Shown one piece after another: positions 1 through 8,922 of a stretch of DNA of 64,000 bases (position 1 is its first letter; the number at the start of each line of letters is the position of its first letter). A program made the position numbers and the translations under genes. The notes under the pieces are model-generated. The model had not been told where the DNA came from. It saw only the letters and a program-made list of their open reading frames with translations, and searched no databases. The stretch comes from Devosia nanyangense (GTDB taxonomy: Bacteria > Pseudomonadota > Alphaproteobacteria > Rhizobiales > Devosiaceae), in assembly GCA_016213505.1 (NCBI GenBank), contig JACRAF010000027.1, forward strand, positions 35,519 through 99,518. Reading direction: 5' to 3'.

Positions 1-1
1 C

Positions 2-538
2 ACCGCGGTGGTGCTCGGCGCCGGGCCGATCGGCACGATGGTGGCGATCGCAGCGCTGGCGGGCGGCTGCGCGCGGGCGATCGTCGCCGATCTGGCTCAG
101 CCGAAACTCGATATCGCAGCGACGTACCAGGGCGTGATCCCGGTCAACATCCGCGAGAAGAACATCGTTTCGGAGGTCAAGCGCCTGACTGAAGGGTGGG
201 GCGCCGATGTGGTGTTCGAGTGCTCGGGGTCGCCCAAGGCATGGGAGACCATCGCCGACCTGCCGCGGCCGGGCGGCTGCATCGTGGTCGTCGGGCTGCC
301 GGTCGATCCGGTCAAGTTCGACGTGGCGGGCCTGTCGGTCAAGGAGTTGAGGATCGAGTCGGTGTTCCGCTATGCGCACCAATACGACCGGGCGATCGCG
401 CTGATGGGCTCGGGGAAGGTCGACCTGAAGCCGCTGATCTCGGAGACGTTTGCGTTCGAGAAATCGATCGAGGCGTTCGACCGGGCGGTCGAGGCAAGGC
501 CGGGCGATGTGAAGCTGCAGATCAGGATGGACGTGTAG
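2..538 (+). CDS. Zinc-type medium-chain dehydrogenase, C-terminal part (5' end outside window)
   Basis: The frame is open from the first bases, so this is the C-terminal ~178 residues of a medium-chain alcohol/polyol dehydrogenase. The NAD(P)-binding Rossmann motif GAGPIG is at the start, followed by the GADVVFECSGS and GCIVVVGLP strands typical of sorbitol/xylitol/threonine-type zinc dehydrogenases. The catalytic zinc ligands would be upstream and are not visible. The next gene is an SDR oxidoreductase in the same direction, suggesting a sugar or polyol oxidation cluster, but the substrate cannot be named from this fragment. Confidence 0.85.
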   Translation, partial: TAVVLGAGPIGTMVAIAALAGGCARAIVADLAQPKLDIAATYQGVIPVNIREKNIVSEVKRLTEGWGADVVFECSGSPKAWETIADLPRPGGCIVVVGLPVDPVKFDVAGLSVKELRIESVFRYAHQYDRAIALMGSGKVDLKPLISETFAFEKSIEAFDRAVEARPGDVKLQIRMDV

Positions 539-605
539 GGTCGGGGTCTCGCGCGAGCGGCCCCAGCCTCCTCCGGCCGGAGCCTGCCCTCGGGCGCGAC
601 GCGAC

Positions 606-712
606 CCGTGGGGCCACCTTCTCCCATCAAGGGAGAAGGCCACAACTCGAAACCCTCGGCTCGATTGCCTTCTCCCCACGTGGGAGAGGGTGCCCAGCGG
701 GCGGATGAGGGG
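606..712. repeat. REP-like palindromic repeat pair
   Basis: Two units of the genus repeat lie between the dehydrogenase and the SDR gene. The first is a hairpin with 9-bp perfect arms, CCTTCTCCC (617-625) and GGGAGAAGG (631-639). The second (667-711) reads CCTTCTCC-CACGT-GGGAGAGG followed by GCGGATGAGG, the inverse of the CTCATCC end seen in other copies. Related units occur near 21.15, 23.3, 34.3, 40.1, 48.5, 48.95 and 54.15 kb. Confidence 0.75.
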
Positions 713-730
713 GAGCAACGGGAGCGGAAC

Positions 731-1516
731 ATGGACCTCGGACTCAGAGACAAGGTCGCGATCGTCACCGGCGGCAGCGTCGGGATCGGGCTGGCGGTGG
801 CGGAGGCGTTCGCGGCCGAGGGCGCGCGGGTGATCTTGGCGGCGCGCGGCGAGGAGCGCGTTGTCGCCGAGGCGGAGCGGATCGCGGCGACCTACGGCGT
901 CATGACGCACGGGGTGGCGGCGGACGTCGCGACCTGGGAGGGCTGCAACGCCGTGATCGAAGCGGCCCAGAACGGCTTCGGCGGCGCCGATATCCTCATC
1001 AACAATGCCGGCACCGGCTCGAACGAGACCATCGCCGAGGCCAGCGACGACAAGTGGCAGTATTACTGGGACCTGCATGTGATGGCGGCGGTGCGGCTGG
1101 CGCGCGGGATCGTGCCGCAGATGAAGCGGCGCGGCGGTGGAGCGGTGATCCACAACGCCTCGATCTGCGCCGTGCAGCCGCTGTGGTATGAGCCGATCTA
1201 CAACACCACCAAAGCGGCGCTGATGATGTTTTCCAAGACCCTCGCCAACGAGGTGGTGGGCGACAACATCCGGGTCAACACCATCAATCCCGGCCTGATC
1301 CTGACGCCGGACTGGGTCAAGACCGCCAAGCAGATCGCGGGCGAGGACGGCTACGAAAAGCACCTGCAGGGCGTCGCCGACGAGGCAGGCGGCATGAAGC
1401 GGTTCGGCACGCCCGAGGAACTGGCGAATTTCTTCGTCTTCCTCTGCTCGGACAGAGCGAGCTACTCGACCGGCAGCACGTACTTCGTCGACGGCGGCTG
1501 GCTGCGGACGGTTTGA
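731..1516 (+). CDS. SDR family NAD(P)-dependent oxidoreductase
   Basis: 261-residue classical short-chain dehydrogenase/reductase. The cofactor motif TGGSVGIG is at residues 13-20, NNAG at 91-94, the catalytic Ser in HNAS at 144 and the Tyr/Lys pair YNTTK at 157-161; the C-terminus FVDGGW is typical. The ATG at 731 was chosen over an open extension to 608 because the extension translates the palindromic repeat, and GGGAGCAACGGGAGCGG lies before 731. It probably oxidises a sugar or secondary alcohol with the upstream zinc dehydrogenase; the substrate is unknown. Confidence 0.9.
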   Translation: MDLGLRDKVAIVTGGSVGIGLAVAEAFAAEGARVILAARGEERVVAEAERIAATYGVMTHGVAADVATWEGCNAVIEAAQNGFGGADILINNAGTGSNETIAEASDDKWQYYWDLHVMAAVRLARGIVPQMKRRGGGAVIHNASICAVQPLWYEPIYNTTKAALMMFSKTLANEVVGDNIRVNTINPGLILTPDWVKTAKQIAGEDGYEKHLQGVADEAGGMKRFGTPEELANFFVFLCSDRASYSTGSTYFVDGGWLRTV

Positions 1517-1518
1517 GG

Positions 1519-2943
1519 CTACTCTGCCGGTTCCACGGCAAGGCTCGGCGCCGTGCGCACAACGCGCCAGGCGAACGGGATGGCGAGTGCCGTGACGGCC
1601 GCAAAGACCCAGAACAACCAGCGCGCGGCCCCTTCGACACCGGCGATGTCGGTCGCAAGCGGCAGGCCGGCGGCGTTGACGACGACGCCGCCGATTGCGG
1701 CGCCGATGCCGCTCGCGAAGAGCTGCACCATCCCCAGCGTTGCCGAGACGCGGTCATTGTCGGCGGCCGAGCCGGTGGCCAGCACGATCGTTGCGAGGTG
1801 CTGGAAGGCAATACCGATGCCCACACCCAGAGCGAAAAGGCAAAGGCCCGGGAGAACGATGTCGACCGCGTTGCCATCGGGATTGGCGCTCGCCAACCAC
1901 AGGGCCATTCCGATCGTCGAGGCGGTCATCACCCAGGGCGCGACGATGATCGCGGTCTGGACGCGCGCGCCCGTGAATCCCGACGTCGTGACGGCTGCCA
2001 CGGTCCAGCCGGCCGCCACCAGTGCGGTCAGATAGCCTGCCCAGAGCGGCGTCAGCCCGTGCAGTCTCTGCAGGAACAGCGGGGCGAAGATGTCGCTGGT
2101 GATCGACATGCCGAGGAGGAGGATGGTGACCAGCACCATGCCGAGCGGGCTACGCGGCGACAGTGCGCCCCCGGGCAGGAGGCGGAGTTTCGAGCGCCCT
2201 TCGACGATGCCGAGGGCGGCGATGGTCAACCCGGCGAGGCCGAGCAGCCCGGCGGCGAGAGCGGGATTCCCGGTCAGCAGGCTGCCGATCGAGATCAGCA
2301 GAATAGCGAGGATGATCAGGGCGATCTGGGGGATCGGCGCGCCTGGTTGCACCGCGGCCTCGCGGCGCGGCAGGACCATCACGGCGCCGAACGCCAGTAG
2401 CGCGGCGAGCGGGACGATCGACAGGAAGGCCCAGCGCCAGAGGTCGTAGTTGGCGAAGATGCCGCCGACGGCGGGGCCGAGCAGCGTCGCGACCCCCCAC
2501 ACCATGGCGTTGAGCGACATGGCGCGGGGCCACATCGATTGCGGAAAGACGATGCGGATCATCGCGAGGGTCGTCGCAACGATGAGCCCCGCGCCAAAGC
2601 CCTGGATGGTGCGGCCGAGCAGCAGCACGACCATGCTCGGTGCGAGGCCGCAGAGCAGGCTGCCGGCGCCGAACGCCATGGCGGCAATGACATAGACATC
2701 GCGCGGGCCGATATGAGCCGGCCGCACCGCCGCGAACACGCTGGCGGCGATCGAGGCGACGATGAACAGCGTGGTGTTCCAGGCAAAGTAGTCGATGCCG
2801 CCGATGTCGCGAACGACCGTCGGCAGCATGGCCGAGCCGATGAAGCCCTCCATCGCCTGCAGCGAGACGCCGCCGACGAAGATCACGATGGCGACGCCGC
2901 CCGTGCGGAAGAAGGCGCGCCAGCTGTTATCGGTCGTCGTCAT
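1519..2943 (-). CDS. MFS transporter (DHA2-like)
   Basis: 474-residue polytopic membrane protein with 12-14 hydrophobic segments over its whole length. The N-terminus is ...GFIGSAMLPTVVRDIGG, and GRTIQGFGAGLIVA in the fourth segment matches motif C-like sequences of drug:H+ antiporters of the major facilitator superfamily. It converges with the SDR gene (2 bp between stops). Probably exports a small toxic compound; the substrate cannot be inferred. The start ATG at 2943 is the first in frame after the hydrophilic tail MTTTDNSWR. Confidence 0.85.
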   Translation of the reverse strand: MTTTDNSWRAFFRTGGVAIVIFVGGVSLQAMEGFIGSAMLPTVVRDIGGIDYFAWNTTLFIVASIAASVFAAVRPAHIGPRDVYVIAAMAFGAGSLLCGLAPSMVVLLLGRTIQGFGAGLIVATTLAMIRIVFPQSMWPRAMSLNAMVWGVATLLGPAVGGIFANYDLWRWAFLSIVPLAALLAFGAVMVLPRREAAVQPGAPIPQIALIILAILLISIGSLLTGNPALAAGLLGLAGLTIAALGIVEGRSKLRLLPGGALSPRSPLGMVLVTILLLGMSITSDIFAPLFLQRLHGLTPLWAGYLTALVAAGWTVAAVTTSGFTGARVQTAIIVAPWVMTASTIGMALWLASANPDGNAVDIVLPGLCLFALGVGIGIAFQHLATIVLATGSAADNDRVSATLGMVQLFASGIGAAIGGVVVNAAGLPLATDIAGVEGAARWLFWVFAAVTALAIPFAWRVVRTAPSLAVEPAE

Positions 2944-3336
2944 GAGCTCTTCCTATCATCTCTCGCGACTGCGGCGCGCCGCGATCGTGCGGCACGCCTA
3001 CAACCTCAACATCGGTTGAGGTAAAGCAGAATCTTCGATGCAGGGGGGAACGCCAGCTCGGCAGGGATGGCGGCTATCGGGAATCACGCGATCGGCCGGC
3101 GAGAAAGCCCGGCGTGGCGCCGGCGCGGGATGACGAGTTCAAGGACGCGACGGTCGTGGGAGGGAGGTACCACGACCGTCGCGGTCCAGTCTGGCCGCGC
3201 GCCCAGTGCAGGGCGCACGCCCGGATTGCCGCGTCGGGGGACACGGCAAGAGTGCGGGGAACGGCGCTGGGAATGCCGTGACGGTTGCCCGTCGAGCACG
3301 CCGCTCCCCGCGGCAGCCTGAGCCCCTTACGGAGTT
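2944..3336. other. Intergenic stretch with a long hairpin, no gene seen
   Basis: 393 bp between the MFS gene and the receiver gene. Short frames here lack ribosome sites and protein-like composition. The only clear structure is the perfect inverted repeat at 3146-3183. Confidence 0.6.
3146..3183. repeat. 14-bp perfect inverted repeat (hairpin)
   Basis: CGCGACGGTCGTGG (3146-3159) and its exact reverse complement (3170-3183) enclose a 10-base loop. There is no T-run on either side, so it is not an ordinary intrinsic terminator. It sits 146 bp beyond the stop of the minus-strand receiver gene. Confidence 0.7.
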
Positions 3337-3777
3337 TCAGGCGCCAACTGCGTCGAGGCGCTGGTTGCGCACCCAGAAGGAAACGATGCTGGCCGCCTCG
3401 CGGCGATAGAGCTCGAGGTCGGCGTGGCGCTCGAAGACCGCCGCAGCGCCGGCGTCGAGCAGCGTGTTGCGGGTGTCGCGATCGAGCGAGGGCGCCATGG
3501 CGACGACCAAGAGCGAGGGAACCTCGCGCTTCAGCCGCACGATGAAATCGCCGGTCGCGGCAGACGAGGATTTGAGATCGACGAGCACCATGGGCTGGAC
3601 CGTGTCCGACGCGGCGCCGGCAGCAGCGGTGAGGTTCGCCGCCGCTTCGTCGGGATCGGCAATGCGGCGGACGGGCGGGCCGTCGTGAGCCGCCAGCATC
3701 CGCGTCATGAGGCGGGCCGAATGGTGGTCATCGTCAACCAGCACGATCGCCGGTTGGCTCGAGGCAAGAATCGTCAT
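3337..3777 (-). CDS. Receiver-like (response regulator) domain protein, degenerate
   Basis: 146 residues, the size of a single CheY-type receiver. The N-terminal acidic cluster VDDDHH (residues 14-19) and a phospho-acceptor candidate in LVDLKSS (Asp67) are present. The conserved Thr/Ser after strand 4 is replaced (VVAMAPS), and the invariant Lys after strand 5 is missing (AVFERHAD). Either signalling is non-canonical or the fold has been reused. No output domain follows. It is divergent from the membrane regulator at 4063. Confidence 0.65.
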   Translation of the reverse strand: MTILASSQPAIVLVDDDHHSARLMTRMLAAHDGPPVRRIADPDEAAANLTAAAGAASDTVQPMVLVDLKSSSAATGDFIVRLKREVPSLLVVAMAPSLDRDTRNTLLDAGAAAVFERHADLELYRREAASIVSFWVRNQRLDAVGA

Positions 3778-4062
3778 CGCTTGTCCTTTTCCGCGCCGCG
3801 CGGGGAGGAGTGGCCGTCAGGTCGAGTTCTTTGTGCCGCCGGCCCTGGGAGCGTGACGGATCGCGGAGGGAGGTCCGGGATCGCAACCGTCCCGAGGGCA
3901 AAACGAGCCACAGGACAGTCCACGCTGTGCAGCGAACGGGCCGGATATGCTGGTCTATCAGGCTCCCGCCAAGGGTCACCGGGGTTACGTCCGGGTAACG
4001 GCCTTGCGTTTTACATGTAAATTCGACACCCTGTGGCTTGGCAGGACGAGGGGAAGTCCACC
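3778..4062. promoter_or_regulatory. Divergent intergenic region
   Basis: 285 bp between the divergent receiver gene and the membrane regulator-like gene; it must hold both promoters. No convincing -35/-10 pair or operator was found by eye. The AT-rich piece around 4005-4030 (GCGTTTTACATGTAAATTCG) contains the small palindrome TTTACATGTAAA. Confidence 0.4.
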
Positions 4063-5781
4063 GTGCCGAAAGTCGCTCCCAGCGCGGAGCAGGTGCGCGC
4101 CGCCTTGGACGAACTCCTTGGCTGGCAAGGAATTTCTCGGTCGCCGCAGATCGCCGAGTTGCTTCGCTACGTGGTCGAAAAGCGCCTGGCCGGCGAAGAG
4201 GCGTCGATCAAGGCCTACTCGATCGCCGTCGACGTTCTGGGCCGGCCGCAGAGCTTCGATCCGCAGGCCGATCCGATCGTGCGGGTGCAGGCGCGGCGGC
4301 TGAGGACGCTGCTGGAGCAGTTCTACGAGATCGGCCGGGTGCGCGCCGCGGTGCGAATCACCATGCCGCTCGGGCGCTACGTGCCGGAGTTCACGCTGAT
4401 CGAGGCGGCCCCGCCCGATGCACCTGCCGGCTCGGGGCCGCCGGCGGCCAGGCGGGGTGGATGGCGGTTGCCGAGGATCCTGCAACTGGGGCTGCTCGGG
4501 CTCGGCTTCACCGTGATCGGGGTGGCGCTGACGGTGGCGATCGTTCGCTGGATGCTGCCCGAGATGCGGCCGCCACCCGAAGCCACTCTCCCCGAAGTGC
4601 CGCGGATCGCGGTCGGGGCGTTCGACAATCTCACGGGGGACAGCGAACTCGATGGGTTGGTGGCCGGGCTGGGGCCGCAGATCGGCACGAGCCTGTCACG
4701 CTTCGACACGCTGAGCGTCGTCACCGACAGCGGCCTCATGTTGCGCGGCTCGGTGCAGGAAACCGGCGGACAATTCGAGATCAGCGCCATCCTCGCGCAG
4801 CACGACGCGGGCGGCCCGATCTGGAGCGATAAGATCGTGGCACCCACCGGTGTCGACGCCGCCGCGGCGCTTGCCGACCTGGCGACGGCGCTGGCGGCGC
4901 GGCTGGGCAATTCCGGCGGCCCGCTCTATGCCCCCGGCCGGCTGTGGCTGGCGCAGCAGGGCACGACGCCCGAGCAGCCGAGCCTCTATGTGTGCCAGTT
5001 GCAGTTCATGGCCTGGCGCGACAACAACCGGCTCGAGGACGATCTGGCCGGCACCGACTGCTTCGAGCGGATTCTCGCGGCGGAGCCGAACAACGCCATC
5101 GCCCGGGCGGGCAGGGCGAGCCTCAAAGCCTGGCGGGTGCAAAACGAGGCGGCGCCGGGCACGCAGTTGGCGGACCTGCTGGCCGACGAGATGGCGGCGA
5201 TCTCGCGGGCAGTGGGGATCGGGTCGCAGAGCAGCTTCGTTTACGAACAGCAGGGGCTGATCCTGGCGCGCGCGGGGTCCGCCGACGCGGCGTTCGGGGC
5301 GCTGCATAAGGCGCGGGAACTCAACCCCGCCAACATGGACGCCGAGGCGGAAGAGGGCCTGCTGCGCTGGCTCGACGGGCAGTTCGACGGCGGCGCGGTG
5401 CTGGCGGAAGCGGCAATTGCCGCGGTGGCCTCGCCGCCGCCCTGGTACTACACGACGCGGGTGTTCGAAGCGCTGCGCGAGCTGCGCTATTTCGATGCGA
5501 TCGAAGCGGCACAGGCATTGGCGGCCGGAGACGACGAGTTCGGGCCGGTGATCGCGCTGGCGGCGGCGCCGCGCGTCGGCCGTAACGATCTGGTCGATCG
5601 CTACCGGCCGGTGGTGCTGGGCCACCCCCGGTTCCAGGCCGCCGGCATCCTGCCGCGGCTGGGCATGTTCGTCCACCAGCAGGTGCTGCTCGACCGCATC
5701 CGCGACGGCCTGACGCTGGCGGGGATTCCCCCCAATGCGCTGATCAAGCCGTTCAACCCGGACGGGACGGAGAAGAAGTAG
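4063..5781 (+). CDS. Membrane-anchored protein with putative DNA-binding N-terminus, TolB/FlgO-like and TPR regions
   Basis: 572 residues from the GTG at 4063 (GAGGGGAAG lies upstream; a GTG at 4033 would add ten residues). The first ~110 residues carry the motif series LLRYVVEKRLAG, IKAYSIAVDVLGR, FDPQADPIVRVQARRLR and GRYVPEF, seen in alphaproteobacterial proteins often called 'adenylate cyclase' or ToxR-like regulators; no cyclase catalytic domain is present. One transmembrane segment follows (about residues 140-165), then a periplasmic domain of the 'AVGAFDNLTGDSELDGL' type (FlgO/TolB-like) and TPR-like helices. A membrane-spanning transcriptional sensor is plausible but unproven. Confidence 0.65.
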   Translation: MPKVAPSAEQVRAALDELLGWQGISRSPQIAELLRYVVEKRLAGEEASIKAYSIAVDVLGRPQSFDPQADPIVRVQARRLRTLLEQFYEIGRVRAAVRITMPLGRYVPEFTLIEAAPPDAPAGSGPPAARRGGWRLPRILQLGLLGLGFTVIGVALTVAIVRWMLPEMRPPPEATLPEVPRIAVGAFDNLTGDSELDGLVAGLGPQIGTSLSRFDTLSVVTDSGLMLRGSVQETGGQFEISAILAQHDAGGPIWSDKIVAPTGVDAAAALADLATALAARLGNSGGPLYAPGRLWLAQQGTTPEQPSLYVCQLQFMAWRDNNRLEDDLAGTDCFERILAAEPNNAIARAGRASLKAWRVQNEAAPGTQLADLLADEMAAISRAVGIGSQSSFVYEQQGLILARAGSADAAFGALHKARELNPANMDAEAEEGLLRWLDGQFDGGAVLAEAAIAAVASPPPWYYTTRVFEALRELRYFDAIEAAQALAAGDDEFGPVIALAAAPRVGRNDLVDRYRPVVLGHPRFQAAGILPRLGMFVHQQVLLDRIRDGLTLAGIPPNALIKPFNPDGTEKK

Positions 5782-5921
5782 GTTCTAGCGATGAGGGGCG
5801 TGTTTGGAGGTTACGACGTTCGCCTCCGTTGGATGGAGTGGGTCGGTCCAGGCTGGTCCAGCGCGAACCGCGTCTGGCGACTCGCCACTCTCGGGGCGGA
5901 AGATGGGCACCGACTCCGTGA

Positions 5922-6260
5922 CTACTCGATCTTGAGCCTTCCCGCACGCCACTCCCGTAGCGTCACGTCTGCCTCGAAAGCGATGAGCCGGATGCCACCC
6001 TTGGAGACCTCTTCGAGCGCCGAAATTGCCTCTTGCTCCCTGAGCGGGAGAAGATGTAGCGCCGCCCAGACGACCATTGACGGATCAGGGTCACCTAGCA
6101 GACCCGAAAGGAATTCAGTGCCCTTGTCTGGTGCCTTGCGCAATTCCTTCAGAGAGACCAGGAGCGACTTGTACGCTCTATTCGCCGCGCCGCTGTCGCC
6201 GTCCAGCGTGCTGATACCATGCTGTCGAGCCGCGACGATGTACTGCTGCTCTGAAGCGGG
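5922..6260 (-). CDS. DUF2019-like small protein, start codon unclear (possibly truncated)
   Basis: The frame encodes a helical protein resembling DUF2019: AARQHG...GDSGAANRAYKSLL at the N-terminal side, LLGDPDPSMVVWAALHLLP in the middle and a closing FEADVTLREWRAGRL. The reading stays open from the murD2 3' end to the stop at 5922, but the only accepted start in the homologous part is a TTG at 6143, which would remove about 40 matching residues. Either a rare start near 6237-6263 is used or the 5' end has been lost. Function unknown; it lies just downstream of murD2 on the same strand. Confidence 0.5.
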   Translation of the reverse strand, partial: PASEQQYIVAARQHGISTLDGDSGAANRAYKSLLVSLKELRKAPDKGTEFLSGLLGDPDPSMVVWAALHLLPLREQEAISALEEVSKGGIRLIAFEADVTLREWRAGRLKIE

Positions 6261-6276
6261 ATCGTGGTCTGCGGCT

Positions 6277-7602
6277 TCAGGGACTGTCCTCCCCGCCGAA
6301 CAGCTCCGTCGCGATGCGGATGAAGGCGCGGCCGCGTTCCTCGAAGTCCTTGAAGACGACGTCGGGGCGTTCGAGCTGGCCGTAGGAGGGGGCGCCGGGG
6401 GAGAGGATGACGGTATCGAATTTGTCGCGGCGGGCGGCCAGCGCGATGAGCCCTGACTCTAGCGTGCCGGCCTCGATGACCTCGATCTGCGGGGCGGCGG
6501 CGTAGGTGGCGGTGGCCAGCCGGTCGCCGGTGACGGGGAGGGTCACCAGGACGGTGACGCCGCGCGGGGCGAGCAGCGAGGCGAGCTCGGTGTAGTCCTG
6601 CTGGCGCTCGTGGCCACCGGCGATCAGCGCGATGCGCTTGCCCTGGTAGGCGGCGAGGGCCGCCTTGGTGGCTTCGGGCGTGGTCGAGATGGAATCGTTG
6701 ACGACGGTCAGGCCGCCGATGGTGTGTTCCTCGAGCCGGTGCGGCAGCGGGACGAACGCGCCGATGCCGCGGATGATGCCTTCGAGTCCGGCCCCGGCGG
6801 CCAGCGCGACCTGCGCGGCGAGTTTGGCGTTGTCGAGATTGTGGGCGCCCTTGAGGCGCGAGCGGGCGACCGCCGAGGCGAGCCGATCCTCGATGAAGGG
6901 AGCGAGCGGCGGCAGCATGCGCCGCATGTCGCGCAGCGCCGCCAGCACCAGCGCGTTGTCGCGCGCGCCGGCCCCGAGCCCGACTGGAAAGGGCGTGTCG
7001 CGGTCGATCAGGTTGAGCTTGTCGGAAAAATAGCGCTCGGTGGCGCGGTGCCAGTCGGTGTGCTCGGGGGTGAGGTTGGTGACCGCCGCGATATCGGGCG
7101 AGAACGCCATATCGGCGGTCTGGTAGCTCGAGAGCTCGAACACCACGATCCTGTTGCGGTCGGCGATCTCGAGCGGGGCGAGGCCGACATTGCCGGCGAG
7201 CCCGGCATCGAGCCCCGATTGGGTCAGCATCAGGTGCAGCAGCGTCGCGGTGGTCGATTTGCCCTTGGTGCCGGTGACGGCGATGACGGTGCGGTCCTCG
7301 CGAAAATACTCGCCCCAGAGATTGAGGTTGGAGGTGACGGCGATGCCGGCCTCGCGGGCGACGAGGAAGATCGGCCGGTAGCGCGACACGCCCGGCGATT
7401 TGACGATGGTGCCGAAGCGCCTGGCGGCGATGGCCGCCTGCAGTTCGGTGGGCGGCAGGAACTCCGCATCCTCGATATCGACGGCGCCGCTGTCGGCGGT
7501 GACGAAGATTTTTTGGTCCGGCGCCCGCGCCTTGAGGAAGGCACGGGTCGAGCGCGCCTCGCGGCCGGCGCCATAGAGCAGGACGGGCTGGTCAAAGCGC
7601 AT
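6277..7602 (-). CDS. murD2: UDP-N-acetylmuramoyl-L-alanine--L-glutamate ligase (MurD2-type)
   Basis: 441-residue Mur ligase: N-terminal Rossmann-like domain, ATP-binding P-loop GTKGKSTT at residues 111-118, NLTPEHTDWH in the central domain and GGHERQQDY in the C-terminal domain. By sequence it is MurD-like. It overlaps by 11 bp a gene encoding the UDP-MurNAc-L-Ala-L-Glu epimerase MurL. In Xanthomonas oryzae the paired ligase, MurD2, adds L-Glu rather than D-Glu, and MurL then epimerises it. The L-Glu specificity here is inferred from that pairing; the usual dcw cluster is not in the window. Acts in the cytoplasm in peptidoglycan precursor synthesis. Confidence 0.8.
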   Translation of the reverse strand: MRFDQPVLLYGAGREARSTRAFLKARAPDQKIFVTADSGAVDIEDAEFLPPTELQAAIAARRFGTIVKSPGVSRYRPIFLVAREAGIAVTSNLNLWGEYFREDRTVIAVTGTKGKSTTATLLHLMLTQSGLDAGLAGNVGLAPLEIADRNRIVVFELSSYQTADMAFSPDIAAVTNLTPEHTDWHRATERYFSDKLNLIDRDTPFPVGLGAGARDNALVLAALRDMRRMLPPLAPFIEDRLASAVARSRLKGAHNLDNAKLAAQVALAAGAGLEGIIRGIGAFVPLPHRLEEHTIGGLTVVNDSISTTPEATKAALAAYQGKRIALIAGGHERQQDYTELASLLAPRGVTVLVTLPVTGDRLATATYAAAPQIEVIEAGTLESGLIALAARRDKFDTVILSPGAPSYGQLERPDVVFKDFEERGRAFIRIATELFGGEDSP

Positions 7603-8920
7603 GGGGCGCGATCCTTTCGGCGATCGCCGGCGGGATGTGGTGATCCGTGCTGTCGATCATAAGCTCGTTGAGCGCCGCGGCAAGGCGCGGCCGCCCGTAC
7701 TGGGCGACGAGATCGTCCCGAAGGCCGGCAACGACGGCGGCGCTGTCCCACTCCGGCCGGCTGGTCAGGAGATAGAGGCAGGCCGCGGCTTCCTCGATCT
7801 CGCCGACGCACTCCCAGGGTTTCTGGCCGGCGAGGCCCGTGAGCTCGCGGAACGCGCGTTCGTTGGCGGCGATGTCGAGCAGGTTCTTGCCGAAGATGCC
7901 GATCAACCGGGCCTTGTCCATCACCGGGGCGAGGATGAGGAAGGTGAAGTGGCATTTCGGGCATTCGCCGCACCACAGCGGGCCGTCATGGCCACTGAGC
8001 CTGAAGTTGCGATTACAGCTCGAAAAGACGTGATCGAAGCGCGTTTCACGGGCGAAGAGTTTTGCGATCCGTGCCTCGGAGTAAGGGCGGAGCAGCGAGA
8101 AATAGGAGAGGGCGCTACCCGTCGCCTGCTTCAGCACGTCGGCGATGCGGACTTCGAAATCGAGCGACTTCGAGTATTGGTGGTTCACCTCGCGGCCGTC
8201 ATGGACGGCGTTACCTTCGCTGGCGGAGCGCTCGTTGGAAAAGACGATGCGGGAATAGGAAAACAGCAGGGCTGAGAGCGCGGCGATCATCGAGTTGATG
8301 GCAGTCGAAGGGACGTGGCCGTTGAGATAGCCGGGTTCCGAGCTCAGCCGGATCATCTGTGGGTCGAGCGTGCGGGTCACGTAGAGCGGTGTTCTATCGA
8401 TCTTGCCCACCGAGGAGAGGATCGGGCCCTTGGGGTTCACCGCGAAGGGCGAGTAGTCGAGACCGGCGGCTTCGAGCAGTTCCACCGAGACCAGCGAGTC
8501 CTTGCCGCCGCCGATCGGCAGCAGGGCGCGGTCCCTGAGGATCGGAGCGGGGCGGGCGCGGCTGCGGTCGAGGGGAGCCTCGACTTCGATGGTGCCGAAA
8601 TGATTGAGGTTGTTGCGGGCGTAGAACTCGCCGAGGCCGTTCGAGTAGACGTCGAGAGCGAAGTCGCGCTCGGTTGCCGTCAGCGGGAAGCCGGCGGCGA
8701 TGCGGCGCGGGGCTTTGAGCTTGAAATAGCTGACGCCGAGGACGACCGCCGTGAGCTCGAGCAATTTGGCGAAGGCAGGGCTCGCCGCGGCATCGGCATC
8801 GCCGCCGTCGGGGAATTTCAGGATTTCGGTGAAGCGCAGTGTGCCGAGCGAAAAGGGAAACCGCGCCGCACCGCTGGTGGCATCGAAGGACGGTTTCTCG
8901 ATGCGGAAGATGTCGCTCAC
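7592..8920 (-). CDS. murL: UDP-N-acetyl-alpha-D-muramoyl-L-alanyl-L-glutamate epimerase
   Basis: 442 residues. A PP-loop-like ATP motif GGGKDS is at residues 137-142 and a cysteine motif CGECPKCHF at 317-325, with SNERSASEGN between them; this combination matches MurL. MurL uses ATP to convert the L-Glu of UDP-MurNAc-L-Ala-L-Glu into D-Glu, giving a route to peptidoglycan D-Glu that does not need glutamate racemase. The start ATG lies 3 bp after the phosphoesterase stop and the 3' end overlaps murD2, so the three genes look co-transcribed. The family call is from recognised motifs and synteny. Confidence 0.82.
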   Translation of the reverse strand: MSDIFRIEKPSFDATSGAARFPFSLGTLRFTEILKFPDGGDADAAASPAFAKLLELTAVVLGVSYFKLKAPRRIAAGFPLTATERDFALDVYSNGLGEFYARNNLNHFGTIEVEAPLDRSRARPAPILRDRALLPIGGGKDSLVSVELLEAAGLDYSPFAVNPKGPILSSVGKIDRTPLYVTRTLDPQMIRLSSEPGYLNGHVPSTAINSMIAALSALLFSYSRIVFSNERSASEGNAVHDGREVNHQYSKSLDFEVRIADVLKQATGSALSYFSLLRPYSEARIAKLFARETRFDHVFSSCNRNFRLSGHDGPLWCGECPKCHFTFLILAPVMDKARLIGIFGKNLLDIAANERAFRELTGLAGQKPWECVGEIEEAAACLYLLTSRPEWDSAAVVAGLRDDLVAQYGRPRLAAALNELMIDSTDHHIPPAIAERIAPHAL

Positions 8921-8922
8921 CC

